The notes beneath the pieces are model-generated. The model had not been told where the DNA came from, did no database searches, and was given only the letters and a program-made list of their open reading frames with translations. This document shows, piece after piece, positions 9,520-17,454 of a stretch of 45,971 bases of DNA (position 1 is its first letter; each line of letters starts with the position of its first letter). The position numbers and the translations under genes were made by a program. Source of the DNA: an uncultured Erysipelotrichaceae bacterium (GTDB lineage Bacteria; Bacillota_I; Bacilli_A; RF39; UBA660); NCBI GenBank assembly GCA_948444795.1, contig CAOJUX010000006.1:1-45971 (forward strand). The letters are read 5' to 3'.

Positions 9520-10839
9520 TTATTTATCTAAATTATTTTTGGTTATACAAAATACAGCATATAAGGGAACTGATTTTATATTATTTTTAAAACCAAAATT
9601 TCTTTCAGATATTCTAATAGAAAAATCAGGATTATACTTTTTTATATAATTATTTAAACTCCTTGATTTAACATGAGTACTAGATTTAACTTCTACTGGT
9701 ATTATTTGACCATTTTCAGATTGTAATATAAAATCTACCTCACTTTCATACTCATTAGTCCAATAATTTAAATTTAATCCATTATATTTCAAAGAACTAG
9801 CTACATAATTTTCTGTAAGAATTCCAATCATATTTTTATTTGCTGCTTCTCTATTTCTAATTAAATAAATAGGAAATTCACTTAAGTTTGTTAATAAACC
9901 TACATCATTCATATATAATTTAAAAGAATCTACATCTTCATACATTTTTAATGGGACTCCAATTTTTGTTTTAACACATTCATTTACAATTCCAACATTT
10001 ACTAACCAGTTTATTGAATCACCAAATATATTACTTGTTCCACCTTTTTGAATTAGCTTATATTGAAACTTTTTATTATCTTTAGCAAGCTGTATAGGGA
10101 TTGAATCAAATGTTTTTAGAATTTTATTTGCTGTATTTAAACTTTCACAATATTTTGTTATATCATTTTTATAGGAATCTATAATATCTTTTTGGTAATC
10201 TATTGCACTTATAACTGATTTAGTACTTATATATTCTTTTACTACTTCTGGCATACCTCCTATAGTTATATAATCATAATATAACTCTAAGGCTTTTTGG
10301 TGTATTTCTTCTAGTAATGCAGTATTTGTATTATAACTATTTTTTATTTTTTCTATTAATAAGTCATGACCACTATTAATAATAAATTCTTCAAAAGACA
10401 TAGGATAAATGGTTAAAAAATCTACTTTTCCTACTGGAAATGAAAAATCTTTTTTGTTAATATGAACTCCTAATAATGATCCAGCTCCTATAATATGATA
10501 TTCAGGTGCTTCTTCATAAAAATATTTTAAAGATGTTAATGCTCTTGTGTTTTTCTGAATTTCGTCAAAAAAAATTAAAGTATTATTCTTATCAATTTTT
10601 TTATTAAAAACTATTTCTAAATTTTTTATAATGTATTCTGGTGTAATATTATCTTTTATTATATTATTAACAATGTTATTTGTTTCAAAATTTATATATA
10701 TAGTATCTTGAAAATATTTTTGACCAAATTCTTTTACTAAATATGTTTTGCCTACTTTTCTTGCCCCATATAAAAGTAATGGTTTTCTATTTTTACTGTT
10801 TTTCCAAGCCACTAAATCTTTCATTGCATTTCTTTGCAT
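9520..10839 (-). CDS. AAA_14/DUF4143 ATPase
   Basis: 439 residues. The N-terminal P-loop ATPase (AAA_14) has Walker A YGARKVGKT (near residues 25-33) and Walker B TLIFFDEIQ. The C-terminal DUF4143 part ends in a PD-(D/E)xK-like strand set, VDFIL then IIPVEVKSS. The ATG at 10839 is chosen because GGTGAT ends four bases upstream; a GTG at 10851 has no binding site. Members of this common family occur as strain-variable accessory genes, and their function is not settled. It lies just outside the left repeat of the putative island and is monocistronic. Confidence 0.85.
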   Translation of the reverse strand: MQRNAMKDLVAWKNSKNRKPLLLYGARKVGKTYLVKEFGQKYFQDTIYINFETNNIVNNIIKDNITPEYIIKNLEIVFNKKIDKNNTLIFFDEIQKNTRALTSLKYFYEEAPEYHIIGAGSLLGVHINKKDFSFPVGKVDFLTIYPMSFEEFIINSGHDLLIEKIKNSYNTNTALLEEIHQKALELYYDYITIGGMPEVVKEYISTKSVISAIDYQKDIIDSYKNDITKYCESLNTANKILKTFDSIPIQLAKDNKKFQYKLIQKGGTSNIFGDSINWLVNVGIVNECVKTKIGVPLKMYEDVDSFKLYMNDVGLLTNLSEFPIYLIRNREAANKNMIGILTENYVASSLKYNGLNLNYWTNEYESEVDFILQSENGQIIPVEVKSSTHVKSRSLNNYIKKYNPDFSIRISERNFGFKNNIKSVPLYAVFCITKNNLDK

Positions 10840-10876
10840 ATGTATCACCAACTATTCATAGTATATTATATAACTC

Positions 10877-10950
10877 AAAAAAATCATAAAATAATTGATT
10901 TTTTTGGAGTTATAAATTTTTGCGTGTTTTTAAGTCAAAAAAAATCAATT
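10877..10950. repeat. Three-armed inverted repeat upstream of the AAA_14 ATPase
   Basis: Arm 1 (10877-10886) and arm 3 (10938-10950) are both complementary to arm 2 (10893-10905, AATTGATTTTTTT). Arm 2 can therefore pair with only one at a time. It lies in the 5' region of the ATPase gene, so an alternative-hairpin leader is possible, but the low complexity of the bases weakens the case. Confidence 0.4.
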
Positions 10951-10953
10951 AAA

Positions 10954-11023
10954 AGTTCAAATAATATTAATTAAAATCATATTAGGAGTTTTATTATATC
11001 CTTGTAAAATTATGAAGGCATTT
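10954..11023 (+). repeat. Left copy of the island-flanking direct repeat
   Basis: The first 30 bases are identical to 16856-16885. After a length difference, TTTTATTATATCCT (10989-11002) and the GTAAAA...ATGAAGGCATTT block also recur in the right copy (16856-16937). The two copies bracket about 5.9 kb containing an integrase relic. This suggests attachment-site-derived ends. Confidence 0.6.
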
Positions 11024-11093
11024 TTTTAGTTTTTTGAAATATACTAAAAATATGACAGAGTCTAAATTTATAGGAATACAAGAAAGAAAACTG

Positions 11094-11227
11094 TGGTATA
11101 ATATACCTATAAAAAATCAATAATAAAGGATTTCTTTCTATTTATGCTATCACAAATTTTAAGTATTTATTCAAAAATTGATTCACAATTAAAAAGACAA
11201 AGAATTTTATCTTTGTCTTTTTAATTG
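11094..11227 (+). ncRNA. Possible small transcript with a 26-residue open frame
   Basis: An extended -10 (TGGTATAAT, 11094-11102) faces right and is followed about 85 bases later by a very strong terminator (11186-11227). In between, AAAGGA precedes an ATG at 11144 that opens a 26-codon frame (MLSQILSIYSKIDSQLKRQR..., stop at 11222-11224). The spacing of 13 bases is long and the peptide resembles nothing I know. It could be a small RNA, a leader peptide, or chance. No clear -35 is visible. Confidence 0.3.
11186..11227. terminator. Strong bidirectional terminator
   Basis: An 18-base perfect stem (11186-11203 with 11210-11227) contains AAAAAGACAAAG/CTTTGTCTTTTT. It ends the TPR gene on the minus strand, and it would equally end a plus-strand transcript from the promoter-like site at 11097. 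Confidence 0.7.
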
Positions 11228-11874
11228 TTATTTTGTTTTAAAGTTAAAATTAATGGTTTATGATTTTTATCAGCTCTGTTTCTATAAAATCTTTTATTTT
11301 TTCTTACTTCTTCAAACAATGAAATTACAAATTTAGTTTTATTTTTTGTTTTTTCAACTTTCTTTAAGTATTGATCGCCAATTGTATAATTCTCCTGTAA
11401 ATAACATTCTCTTGCCAAAACTAGAGTTGCAATTGCTTTTTGTTCATCATTTAATTCCAAACTTGCACAAGCTTCATCAATATTCATACCAGAAAGTATT
11501 AATTCTGCTAATTCATGCATACTTTCAATTCCATAATAATTTTCAGTATCATTACTAAAATCTTCAGTTGACATTTTAACTCTTGGTTTTTTATCTTCTG
11601 GATCTATTAAATCTCTTAAAGATGCAATTAAATCAGTAAAGTCTAAATCAGATTGTTCTTCTTTTGCAAGTTCAGTTGCAATTGTCAAATAATCTATTGC
11701 TGTATCTTTATCAAATTTTTTCATATAAGCGAGTCCTAATTTAGCATATACCCAAGCTTTAGGTTCTCCAAATTCTAATAATTTTCTATATGATTCTATA
11801 CAATCATCATATTCACCTCTACTATAAGCACTATTACCTTCTTTTGCTGTTTTCGAAAAATCAAAATATTTCAT
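11221..11874 (-). CDS. TPR-repeat protein
   Basis: A 217-residue, probably cytoplasmic protein. The N-terminal third reads as tandem TPR helices (GNSAYSRGEYDDCIESYRKL then AYMKKFDKDTAIDYLTIA), and further helical hairpins follow around residues 120-195. No catalytic motif, signal or membrane segment is seen. It begins inside the last codons of the upstream winged-helix/TPR gene (14-base overlap) with only a weak binding site, so it is probably made by translational coupling and works with that protein. A scaffold or partner-binding role is likely, but the target is unknown. Confidence 0.65.
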   Translation of the reverse strand: MKYFDFSKTAKEGNSAYSRGEYDDCIESYRKLLEFGEPKAWVYAKLGLAYMKKFDKDTAIDYLTIATELAKEEQSDLDFTDLIASLRDLIDPEDKKPRVKMSTEDFSNDTENYYGIESMHELAELILSGMNIDEACASLELNDEQKAIATLVLARECYLQENYTIGDQYLKKVEKTKNKTKFVISLFEEVRKNKRFYRNRADKNHKPLILTLKQNNN

Positions 11875-13792
11875 AAATATAAGGTTTAAATCTTAAAACT
11901 ACCTGTCTATTTGAATCAGATCCAATACTAAATGATACAACACTAGGAATATCTTTTACTATATTATGTATTCCTTTTCTTCTACTTGCATCCATTGGCC
12001 TTAGCAATACAATGCCTTTTTCATATAACTCATCTAATTTACTATTAATAAATTCAGAATCATCATAATCTGTTTTTATCGGTTCTAAGACTTCTTTTTT
12101 TGGAGTCGCATGAATAGCAATAGCTTCTATTGTATGTTCTTCTTCAATATTAACCTCTTCTTCATCAGTATAAATAGATGTATCTAAGATTAGAGGTTCA
12201 ACAGGTGTTGCAAATATTTGCTCTTTAATAGGCATTTGCATTGTTGGTTCTTGTTCTACTATTTTTATAGAAGCATCTATTTTATCCAAAACCTCATTAT
12301 TTCTTTTATAATTTAACATTTTTTCTGTATTATTTAATACTTGTTCTAAACCATCAGTAAGAATACAAGCTTGTCCTAGTTTATTTGCATTTGCAATAAT
12401 ATCTAAATATATTCTTGCTTCAGCAAGTTTATTTTGAGCAAGTGTTTCATAAAAATTTTGAATATATTTTGAAATATCAAAAGTAAAATTTTCTCTTGCT
12501 ATATAAGTTAAAGCTATCATTGGTTTTGAAAAAGCTAAATCTTGTTCTATTAAACTTACTTTAATTAAATCAATAATTAAAAATTCATATTCAATTTTAT
12601 TAATATTATTTAAATAACCTCGTAATGATTTAAATGAATTATCAAAATCATTTTGCATTAAATAACCAATAATTGTAGCAAAAGTTATGTTGCTATCTAT
12701 GGGTACAGGATTTGTTTTTTGAACTACTTTTTCTATAGTAGGTATTACTTCTTTTTTTACAGATTCTATTATTGGTTGTTCATTTAATTTATTAGTCTTT
12801 GTTTTAAATAACTCTGTTATGTCTGTAAGCAAAATAAATATTGCATTATCATTTGAATCTATATTATTTTTTTCAATATATTCTCTACTTAAAGATAAAG
12901 CTAGTTCAAAATTTTTACCATTAATTGCTTCAAACAACTTGTTAGTAGATACTATTTCTTTTTCAGGAATTATTCCTGTCTCTTTAAACTTAGATATTTC
13001 TTTTACTAAAAATAATATACATTCATCAGCAGTGCTTAAATGATGATTTTTCTGTACTTCTTCTAAACAAGATATAATTTCATCATATTTCTTTTGTATA
13101 GCTAAATTAATAATATTACTTTTTAAATTAATTTGCATTTCTATTGCCTGCGACAGAAGTGTTTTAACAATAATATCTTGAACACTTATTCTTCCTTTTT
13201 GTTTAATTAATTCGTCAAGTTGTTTAGAAGCCAAATTAAACCTTTGATTAAATGCAGAAATCCTAACTTTATTTTGAGAATAAGGATCTTCAAATCTTTT
13301 ATCATCAAAATCAATTCTAATATCTTCATATTTTAAATATTTAGCATATTCTTTATGTTTTTTAGGAAGTTTTGTTATCATACTAAGTAAATATAAATAG
13401 AAATTGCTATCATTATTATAATATTTATTTTCAGAATAATAAAAATGTTCATAATATTCAAATGCATTTTTATAATTTCTATTTTGTATACTTCTTAAAA
13501 ATAATTGGAAACAAGCTCCCTTATGATTTGGATTTAACTCAAAACATTTAAGAAAACATGTAGTTGCTTTGTCATATTCCTTTGAAGCAATAAGTTGCTT
13601 TCCATAATAAAATAAATTATCTATAGATAAAAAAGAATAATATCCTCTTCTTACTCTTTCAAGAACTCCATCGTTTATTAAATCTGTTAAATCTTTTCCA
13701 TTAAACCCATAACTATTTAATTCTTTTGTAGTTAGTTCTTTATTCTCAATTAATCCATTGTACATTTTATTTAAATTTTCCTCGTTAATCAT
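11861..13792 (-). CDS. Winged-helix (AbiEi-like) plus TPR repeat regulator
   Basis: 643 residues. The N-terminal segment (about 6-50, with ELTTKELNSYGFNGKDLTDL and VLERVRRGYY) matches the winged helix found at the start of AbiEi-type antitoxins and related regulators. It is followed by a long all-helical array with TPR-like units (for example KEYDKATTCFLKCFELNPNH), an acidic linker near 560-600, and a C-terminal domain ending in SNRQVVLRFKPYIYEIF. The start at 13792 is set by AAGGAGGA nine bases upstream; the frame to 13915 has no such site. No nucleotidyltransferase toxin follows, unlike abiE; the next gene is a small TPR protein. A 19-base inverted repeat lies upstream. Confidence 0.6.
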   Translation of the reverse strand: MINEENLNKMYNGLIENKELTTKELNSYGFNGKDLTDLINDGVLERVRRGYYSFLSIDNLFYYGKQLIASKEYDKATTCFLKCFELNPNHKGACFQLFLRSIQNRNYKNAFEYYEHFYYSENKYYNNDSNFYLYLLSMITKLPKKHKEYAKYLKYEDIRIDFDDKRFEDPYSQNKVRISAFNQRFNLASKQLDELIKQKGRISVQDIIVKTLLSQAIEMQINLKSNIINLAIQKKYDEIISCLEEVQKNHHLSTADECILFLVKEISKFKETGIIPEKEIVSTNKLFEAINGKNFELALSLSREYIEKNNIDSNDNAIFILLTDITELFKTKTNKLNEQPIIESVKKEVIPTIEKVVQKTNPVPIDSNITFATIIGYLMQNDFDNSFKSLRGYLNNINKIEYEFLIIDLIKVSLIEQDLAFSKPMIALTYIARENFTFDISKYIQNFYETLAQNKLAEARIYLDIIANANKLGQACILTDGLEQVLNNTEKMLNYKRNNEVLDKIDASIKIVEQEPTMQMPIKEQIFATPVEPLILDTSIYTDEEEVNIEEEHTIEAIAIHATPKKEVLEPIKTDYDDSEFINSKLDELYEKGIVLLRPMDASRRKGIHNIVKDIPSVVSFSIGSDSNRQVVLRFKPYIYEIF

Positions 13793-13978
13793 TTTCCAAT
13801 TCCTCCTTGCTTTCTTTAAAGTAAAATTTTTACTTAAAGACATAACTTCCCAGTCAAATTTTTCGAATAATAAGACAGGTACATTGTTAAAATAAATCAT
13901 AATCATTTGTAACATTTTCTATTATTTTTCTTAAAAGTTACTTAATATAATTGCCAATCTTAACCTTCTTCGGCAAAT

Positions 13979-14146
13979 TTCTTAAAGTGTTAAACTTGAA
14001 GAAAGATATTAATTTTTATATAAATAATTATTTTATAATGCTATTCTACAAAAATATTTTATACAAATATTGTAAGTAATTAAAAAAAGTGATATTATAA
14101 TACCACTTATTAGTTAAATAAATCTCAAAGTTTAACACTTTAAGAA
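13979..14146. repeat. 19-base perfect inverted repeat, 130-base spacer
   Basis: TTCTTAAAGTGTTAAACTT at 13979-13997 recurs as its exact reverse complement at 14128-14146. The pair brackets the region between the ThyX-like gene's 3' end and the winged-helix/TPR gene, including a TATAAT-like box on the minus strand (14099-14094). Placement fits an operator for autoregulation by DNA looping. AbiEi proteins are known to bind inverted repeats in their own promoter. Confidence 0.6.
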
Positions 14147-14193
14147 TTAAAAAGCACTAGTTCATTTAAAACTGTGCTTATAGTTTGCAATTT

Positions 14194-15396
14194 TTAAATT
14201 TTTCTTGAAAGATCTTTTCCCTCTTTAAAGTTGCAATTTGATAAACAATTAAAATTTGGGAAAGTACATCTAGCTCCATGAGAATATTTTTCAATATCTT
14301 GAGCAAGTGGACTATTTTGATCTTTTAATGCTTTTTGATACTTTAGTAAAGTTTCTCTAGTTTGCATCATAATTTCAAGTTGAGCTGCAGTGCATAATCT
14401 TTCTTTACATTTCAAAATAAAATCTTCATATTTTCCAACTTCATTTATTTTAACTAATTCTCCTTGTGGATTTATACCTTTTACTATTTGCATGTCAGAA
14501 AGCCATTCATCAACTAATATTCTGTCATCTTCTATAATTGGTGGTATAAAATATTGTTTTTCTTGATTTAGTTCCATTTGATAATCTAAAGTTCTATGTC
14601 TATGTGCTTGAGCAAACTCTGCAAATGAACCCATATAATTTGTTGAATAAACAGTCCCAAAATATTCTTTCTTATTATCTAGATTTTTGCCAAATATAGA
14701 TAGTTTTCTTTCCTTTTCATTTTTCATTAATCCTTCAACTAACACATTTCTATCAGAAAGTTGATTTATAAATTCATTCATATAACTAGCTAACTTTGTT
14801 TCAAAATAATCATTTTGATTATGATTTCTAATATATTCTTCCATCCATGATGCAATATAATTTATTTGTCTTAAAGAAGTTGAATAAATTAATGTTGTAG
14901 GCATAAATACTGTAACTAAATATCTAGCATTTTCTTGAGCTAATTTTTGTATTTTAACATCATTATAAACATTACCATATTTTTCTTTTATCTTTATTTT
15001 AAATATGTCTATCCATTTATTATAAAGTCTTTCTTCTTCAAATGTTATTATAGATCCTTCTTGCCTAACAACAGGAGTATATCTTGCTGATTTTTCACTT
15101 GTTGTATATTGATGTTCATTATTTAATACCATAGCAAGTATTTTGGGTACATTTTGTAAATTTAAATTTAAAGTTATATGATCATACACACTATGATGTC
15201 CGTTGTTTAATGTCATATTAACTCTTTTCATCGTTTTTTCTACAGGTTCATTAACTATATGATTGAATCCTTCCTTGTCATAACAAACTCCTGCAATTTT
15301 ACCACATAATTTGATAGCTTCTTCTTGATTAAAAGAGCCATTTTCTTTTAAAAATTGATTTGGTAAAATATCAATTTTTACACTGCTTTTTTCCAT
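14194..15396 (-). CDS. ThyX-like (flavin-dependent thymidylate synthase family) tandem protein
   Basis: 400 residues, about twice the single ThyX domain. The N-terminal half has the ThyX helix GHHSVYDH (66-73), but where the RHR-x7-SxRY motif should be it reads NEHQYTTSEKSARY, so the RHR triad is lost while SARY is kept. The C-terminal half contains AHRHRTLDYQ (HRHR at 265-268), which resembles the missing RHR. This suggests two degenerate ThyX-like domains sharing one active site, or a relative with another activity. Start at 15396 from GGAGG six bases upstream. It is on the putative island with the integrase relic, so cargo status is possible. Thymidylate synthesis is the family role, not shown here. 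Confidence 0.6.
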   Translation of the reverse strand: MEKSSVKIDILPNQFLKENGSFNQEEAIKLCGKIAGVCYDKEGFNHIVNEPVEKTMKRVNMTLNNGHHSVYDHITLNLNLQNVPKILAMVLNNEHQYTTSEKSARYTPVVRQEGSIITFEEERLYNKWIDIFKIKIKEKYGNVYNDVKIQKLAQENARYLVTVFMPTTLIYSTSLRQINYIASWMEEYIRNHNQNDYFETKLASYMNEFINQLSDRNVLVEGLMKNEKERKLSIFGKNLDNKKEYFGTVYSTNYMGSFAEFAQAHRHRTLDYQMELNQEKQYFIPPIIEDDRILVDEWLSDMQIVKGINPQGELVKINEVGKYEDFILKCKERLCTAAQLEIMMQTRETLLKYQKALKDQNSPLAQDIEKYSHGARCTFPNFNCLSNCNFKEGKDLSRKI

Positions 15397-15650
15397 AAAA
15401 ACCTCCATACTATTTTGACCTTTTTAATTCTTTAACAATTGTTATTGGTAAAACAGAGAAGATAATATCTTTATTTTCTTAAAGCTATTTACTATAAGTT
15501 TTTTTTATTAATTTTTAGCCTTTTTATATAAAAATTCTAGTGACATTTTTATTTTGTAATGCTATACTATACTTAGTTATTGGGATAGTTTATGTCTGAA
15601 AGTAAATAGCTTTGAGATTATAAATTATAGTTACTTAAATTAAAAATATA

Positions 15651-15696
15651 AAGAAAAAAAGACCATAAAATATAATATAATCTATTAATGGTCTTT
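15651..15696 (-). terminator. Terminator after the integrase relic
   Basis: Stem AAAGACCAT (15658-15666) with ATGGTCTTT (15688-15696) and a run of T on the minus strand. The loop is 21 bases. It overlaps the integrase stop. The rest of the gap 15409-15650 shows no gene. Confidence 0.5.
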
Positions 15697-16790
15697 ATAA
15701 ATATAATGGTTTTAATTGATTCATCATTAAGACTTTATTTTCATAACTTGGATGAACATATCTTTCTAATGTTATTTTTACACTAGAGTGTCCTAATATT
15801 TCACTTAAAGTTTTTGGATCACAACCATTTTCAATACATCTTGTGGCAAAAGTATGACGAAGAGCATGAAAATTATATATTCCTAAATCAAGATTTAAAA
15901 GTATTTGTTTATATCTATTAAAATAAGTTCTTGGTTCAATATATTTTTCAGTTCCAGATAATAAAAAATCATTAGGATTTGTATTTTCATTAAGTTTATT
16001 CAATTATAGGAATTAAAAAATTAGGAATTGGTATTTCTCTTATTGATGATAAAGATTTTGGTTCATCTATTATAACTATTGTTTTCTTTTTTATATTATC
16101 ATCAGGATTTTTAATTCTTATTAATGTCTTTTTAACTTTTAATTTTTTATTTTCTAAATCAATATTTTTCCATTGTAAAGCACATAACTCACCTATTCTT
16201 AAACCAGTATAAAGACAAAAATAAATGCCAAAATCTTTTTGATTCAAATTTTTAAGTATCTCTTTCTCAAGTTTTTCTTGATCATATTTAGTTAAAATTT
16301 GAATGTCTTTTTTTGGTACTTTTGGCATAGAAATTTTTATATTAATATTGCCATATTTTAATATTTGTTGCAAAATTATCAAAATATCTTTAACTGTTTT
16401 TTCAGTTAAGCCCTCATTTAATAAACCAGAAGTAAATTTATTAATGAGTTCTAAAGATAATGTTTTTTTCTTAATTCCTGCAAACTTAGGAATAATTCTG
16501 GATTTTAAAGTATATTGATAATTTGAATAAGTCGATTTTTTATTTTTTATTTTAGCATTATTTAACCAACAATTAATATCATAGCCAAGATAATTTTTAT
16601 CATATATAAGTAAATCATTTTTATTTATTAAATTTTTAATAGTTTTATTATAATTATTTAAAACTTCTTTTTTTGTAGCGCCATAAACTGATTTATAATT
16701 TGCTGCTCCATTATCTTTATATCCATAATGATATCTAATTTCAAATCTTCCATCATTTCTAGAATAAATACTTTCAATTTTTTCTTTCAT
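15695..16790 (-). pseudogene. Tyrosine recombinase/integrase (Tn916-type), frameshifted
   Basis: The first 264 residues (16790-15996) hold an N-terminal arm-binding region, a SAM-like core-binding domain and the first part of the catalytic domain with the active Arg in YTGLRIGELCALQW. A TAA at 15998-15996 ends that frame. The rest continues in another frame (to 15695) with FHALRHTFATRC, LGHSSVKITLERYVHP and thus the H-x-x-R, His/Trp and Tyr nucleophile residues. Dropping the single T at 15998 joins them as ...PIIE-KLNENT..., giving about 365 residues, the usual length. All catalytic residues are otherwise present, so inactivation is recent or a sequencing artefact. AAGGAGG precedes the ATG. 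It sits next to the right-hand direct repeat, as integrases usually sit next to their attachment site. Confidence 0.8.
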
Positions 16791-16833
16791 TGTTTCCTCC
16801 TTTCCGTTTAATATAATACATTTATTTTTTCAT

Positions 16834-16859
16834 ATAAAAAAACTCTAATATTTAGAGTT
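16834..16859 (-). terminator. Minus-strand terminator upstream of the integrase
   Basis: Stem AACTCTAA/TTAGAGTT (16841-16859) followed on the minus strand by seven T. It would stop transcription arriving from the right before the integrase gene. Confidence 0.5.
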
Positions 16860-16937
16860 CAAATAATATTAATTAAAATCATATTCATATAATGCAGTAT
16901 TTTTATTATATCCTCGTAAAACAAAATGAAGGCATTT
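16856..16937 (+). repeat. Right copy of the island-flanking direct repeat
   Basis: The partner of 10954-11023: 30 identical bases (16856-16885), an extra segment of about 12 bases, then TTTTATTATATCCT (16901-16914) and the ATGAAGGCATTT block. It lies 66 bases from the integrase start codon. Confidence 0.6.
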
Positions 16938-16970
16938 AATAAAACCAATTAATATATTCTAATACTTTTT

Positions 16971-16998
16971 TTGGCTTAGCTTAATCAGTATTTATAAT
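16971..16998 (+). promoter_or_regulatory. Candidate promoter of the template-repeat unit
   Basis: TTGGCT (16971-16976), a 16-base gap and TATAAT (16993-16998) on the plus strand. It would start a transcript near 17005 that runs through the template-like segment to the terminator at 17367-17396. Confidence 0.45.
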
Positions 16999-17070
16999 AT
17001 AAATTTCTTTAAATTTTTTCTTTACTTAATATCATAGATAATATATATTAAATATAGGGATAAGATTATA

Positions 17071-17241
17071 AACTACGCCAATTTTGTTAATTCTGGTAAT
17101 CCTTGGTTCAAACGTGGTGGCAATTACAATGATACCACTAATGCTGGTGTGTTTAATTTCAATCGCAACAATGGTAATGCTAATTCCAACAACAGTTTCC
17201 GCGTAGTTCTCTCTTTCTACTATGATGAAATAATGTTATAA
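17071..17241 (+). other. DGR template-repeat-like segment (orphan)
   Basis: Read in frame from 17071, the DNA encodes the C-terminal variable part of a DGR-type C-type-lectin target: NPWFKRGGNYNDTTNAGVF, then an Asn-rich stretch, then SFRVVLSF, with a stop at 17239-17241. There is no start codon or binding site; the frame is closed by a stop at 17035. The many AAT/AAC codons at what would be variable positions are typical of a template repeat, whose adenines are the ones mutated on copying, rather than of a diversified variable repeat. GC is 24 of 60 bases in both 17101-17160 and 17161-17220, clearly above the surroundings, with GGC, CGC and GCC codons rare elsewhere in the window. No reverse transcriptase or avd gene is seen. 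A remnant of a target-gene 3' end is the alternative. Confidence 0.65.
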
Positions 17242-17242
17242 A

Positions 17243-17262
17243 TTTAAGTTTAAGGACTTAAA
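17243..17262 (+). other. Hairpin just downstream of the template-like segment
   Basis: TTTAAGT (17243-17249) pairs with ACTTAAA (17256-17262) around a six-base loop. DGR repeats are often followed by a hairpin that aids homing. In template copies its role is less clear, so the match is only suggestive. Confidence 0.35.
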
Positions 17263-17366
17263 ATAATAGTTATCATAGAAATCTAATTCCTTTGCAATAT
17301 TTTTGCATAAACAAATAAATAGTATTAAAAGATTAGTAGTAAAATGATGAAATTCTTTTAATATGG

Positions 17367-17396
17367 AAGATAACCATAATGAGTTATCTTTTTTTT
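17367..17396 (+). terminator. Plus-strand terminator of the template-repeat unit
   Basis: Stem AAGATAAC (17367-17374) with GTTATCTT (17383-17390) and eight T on the plus strand. No T run exists on the other strand, so it terminates rightward transcription. The only thing to its left on the plus strand is the template-like unit. Confidence 0.65.
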
Positions 17397-17426
17397 AGGA
17401 ATAAATTTAATAGGATTTATAAATAT

Positions 17427-17453
17427 ATAAAAAAGAATACCGATTGGTACTCT
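17427..17453 (-). terminator. Rubrerythrin terminator
   Basis: Stem AGAATACC (17434-17441)/GGTACTCT (17446-17453) with one G-U pair, then a T run on the minus strand. Confidence 0.55.
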
Positions 17454-17454
17454 A

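Noticed and set aside
15998-16020. Programmed frameshifting at the integrase junction.
   Set aside because: The frames can only switch within a few bases after the last sense codon, the T6 run lies upstream of a stop in the second frame, and no slippery heptamer with a downstream structure is evident. A simple one-base insertion explains it better.
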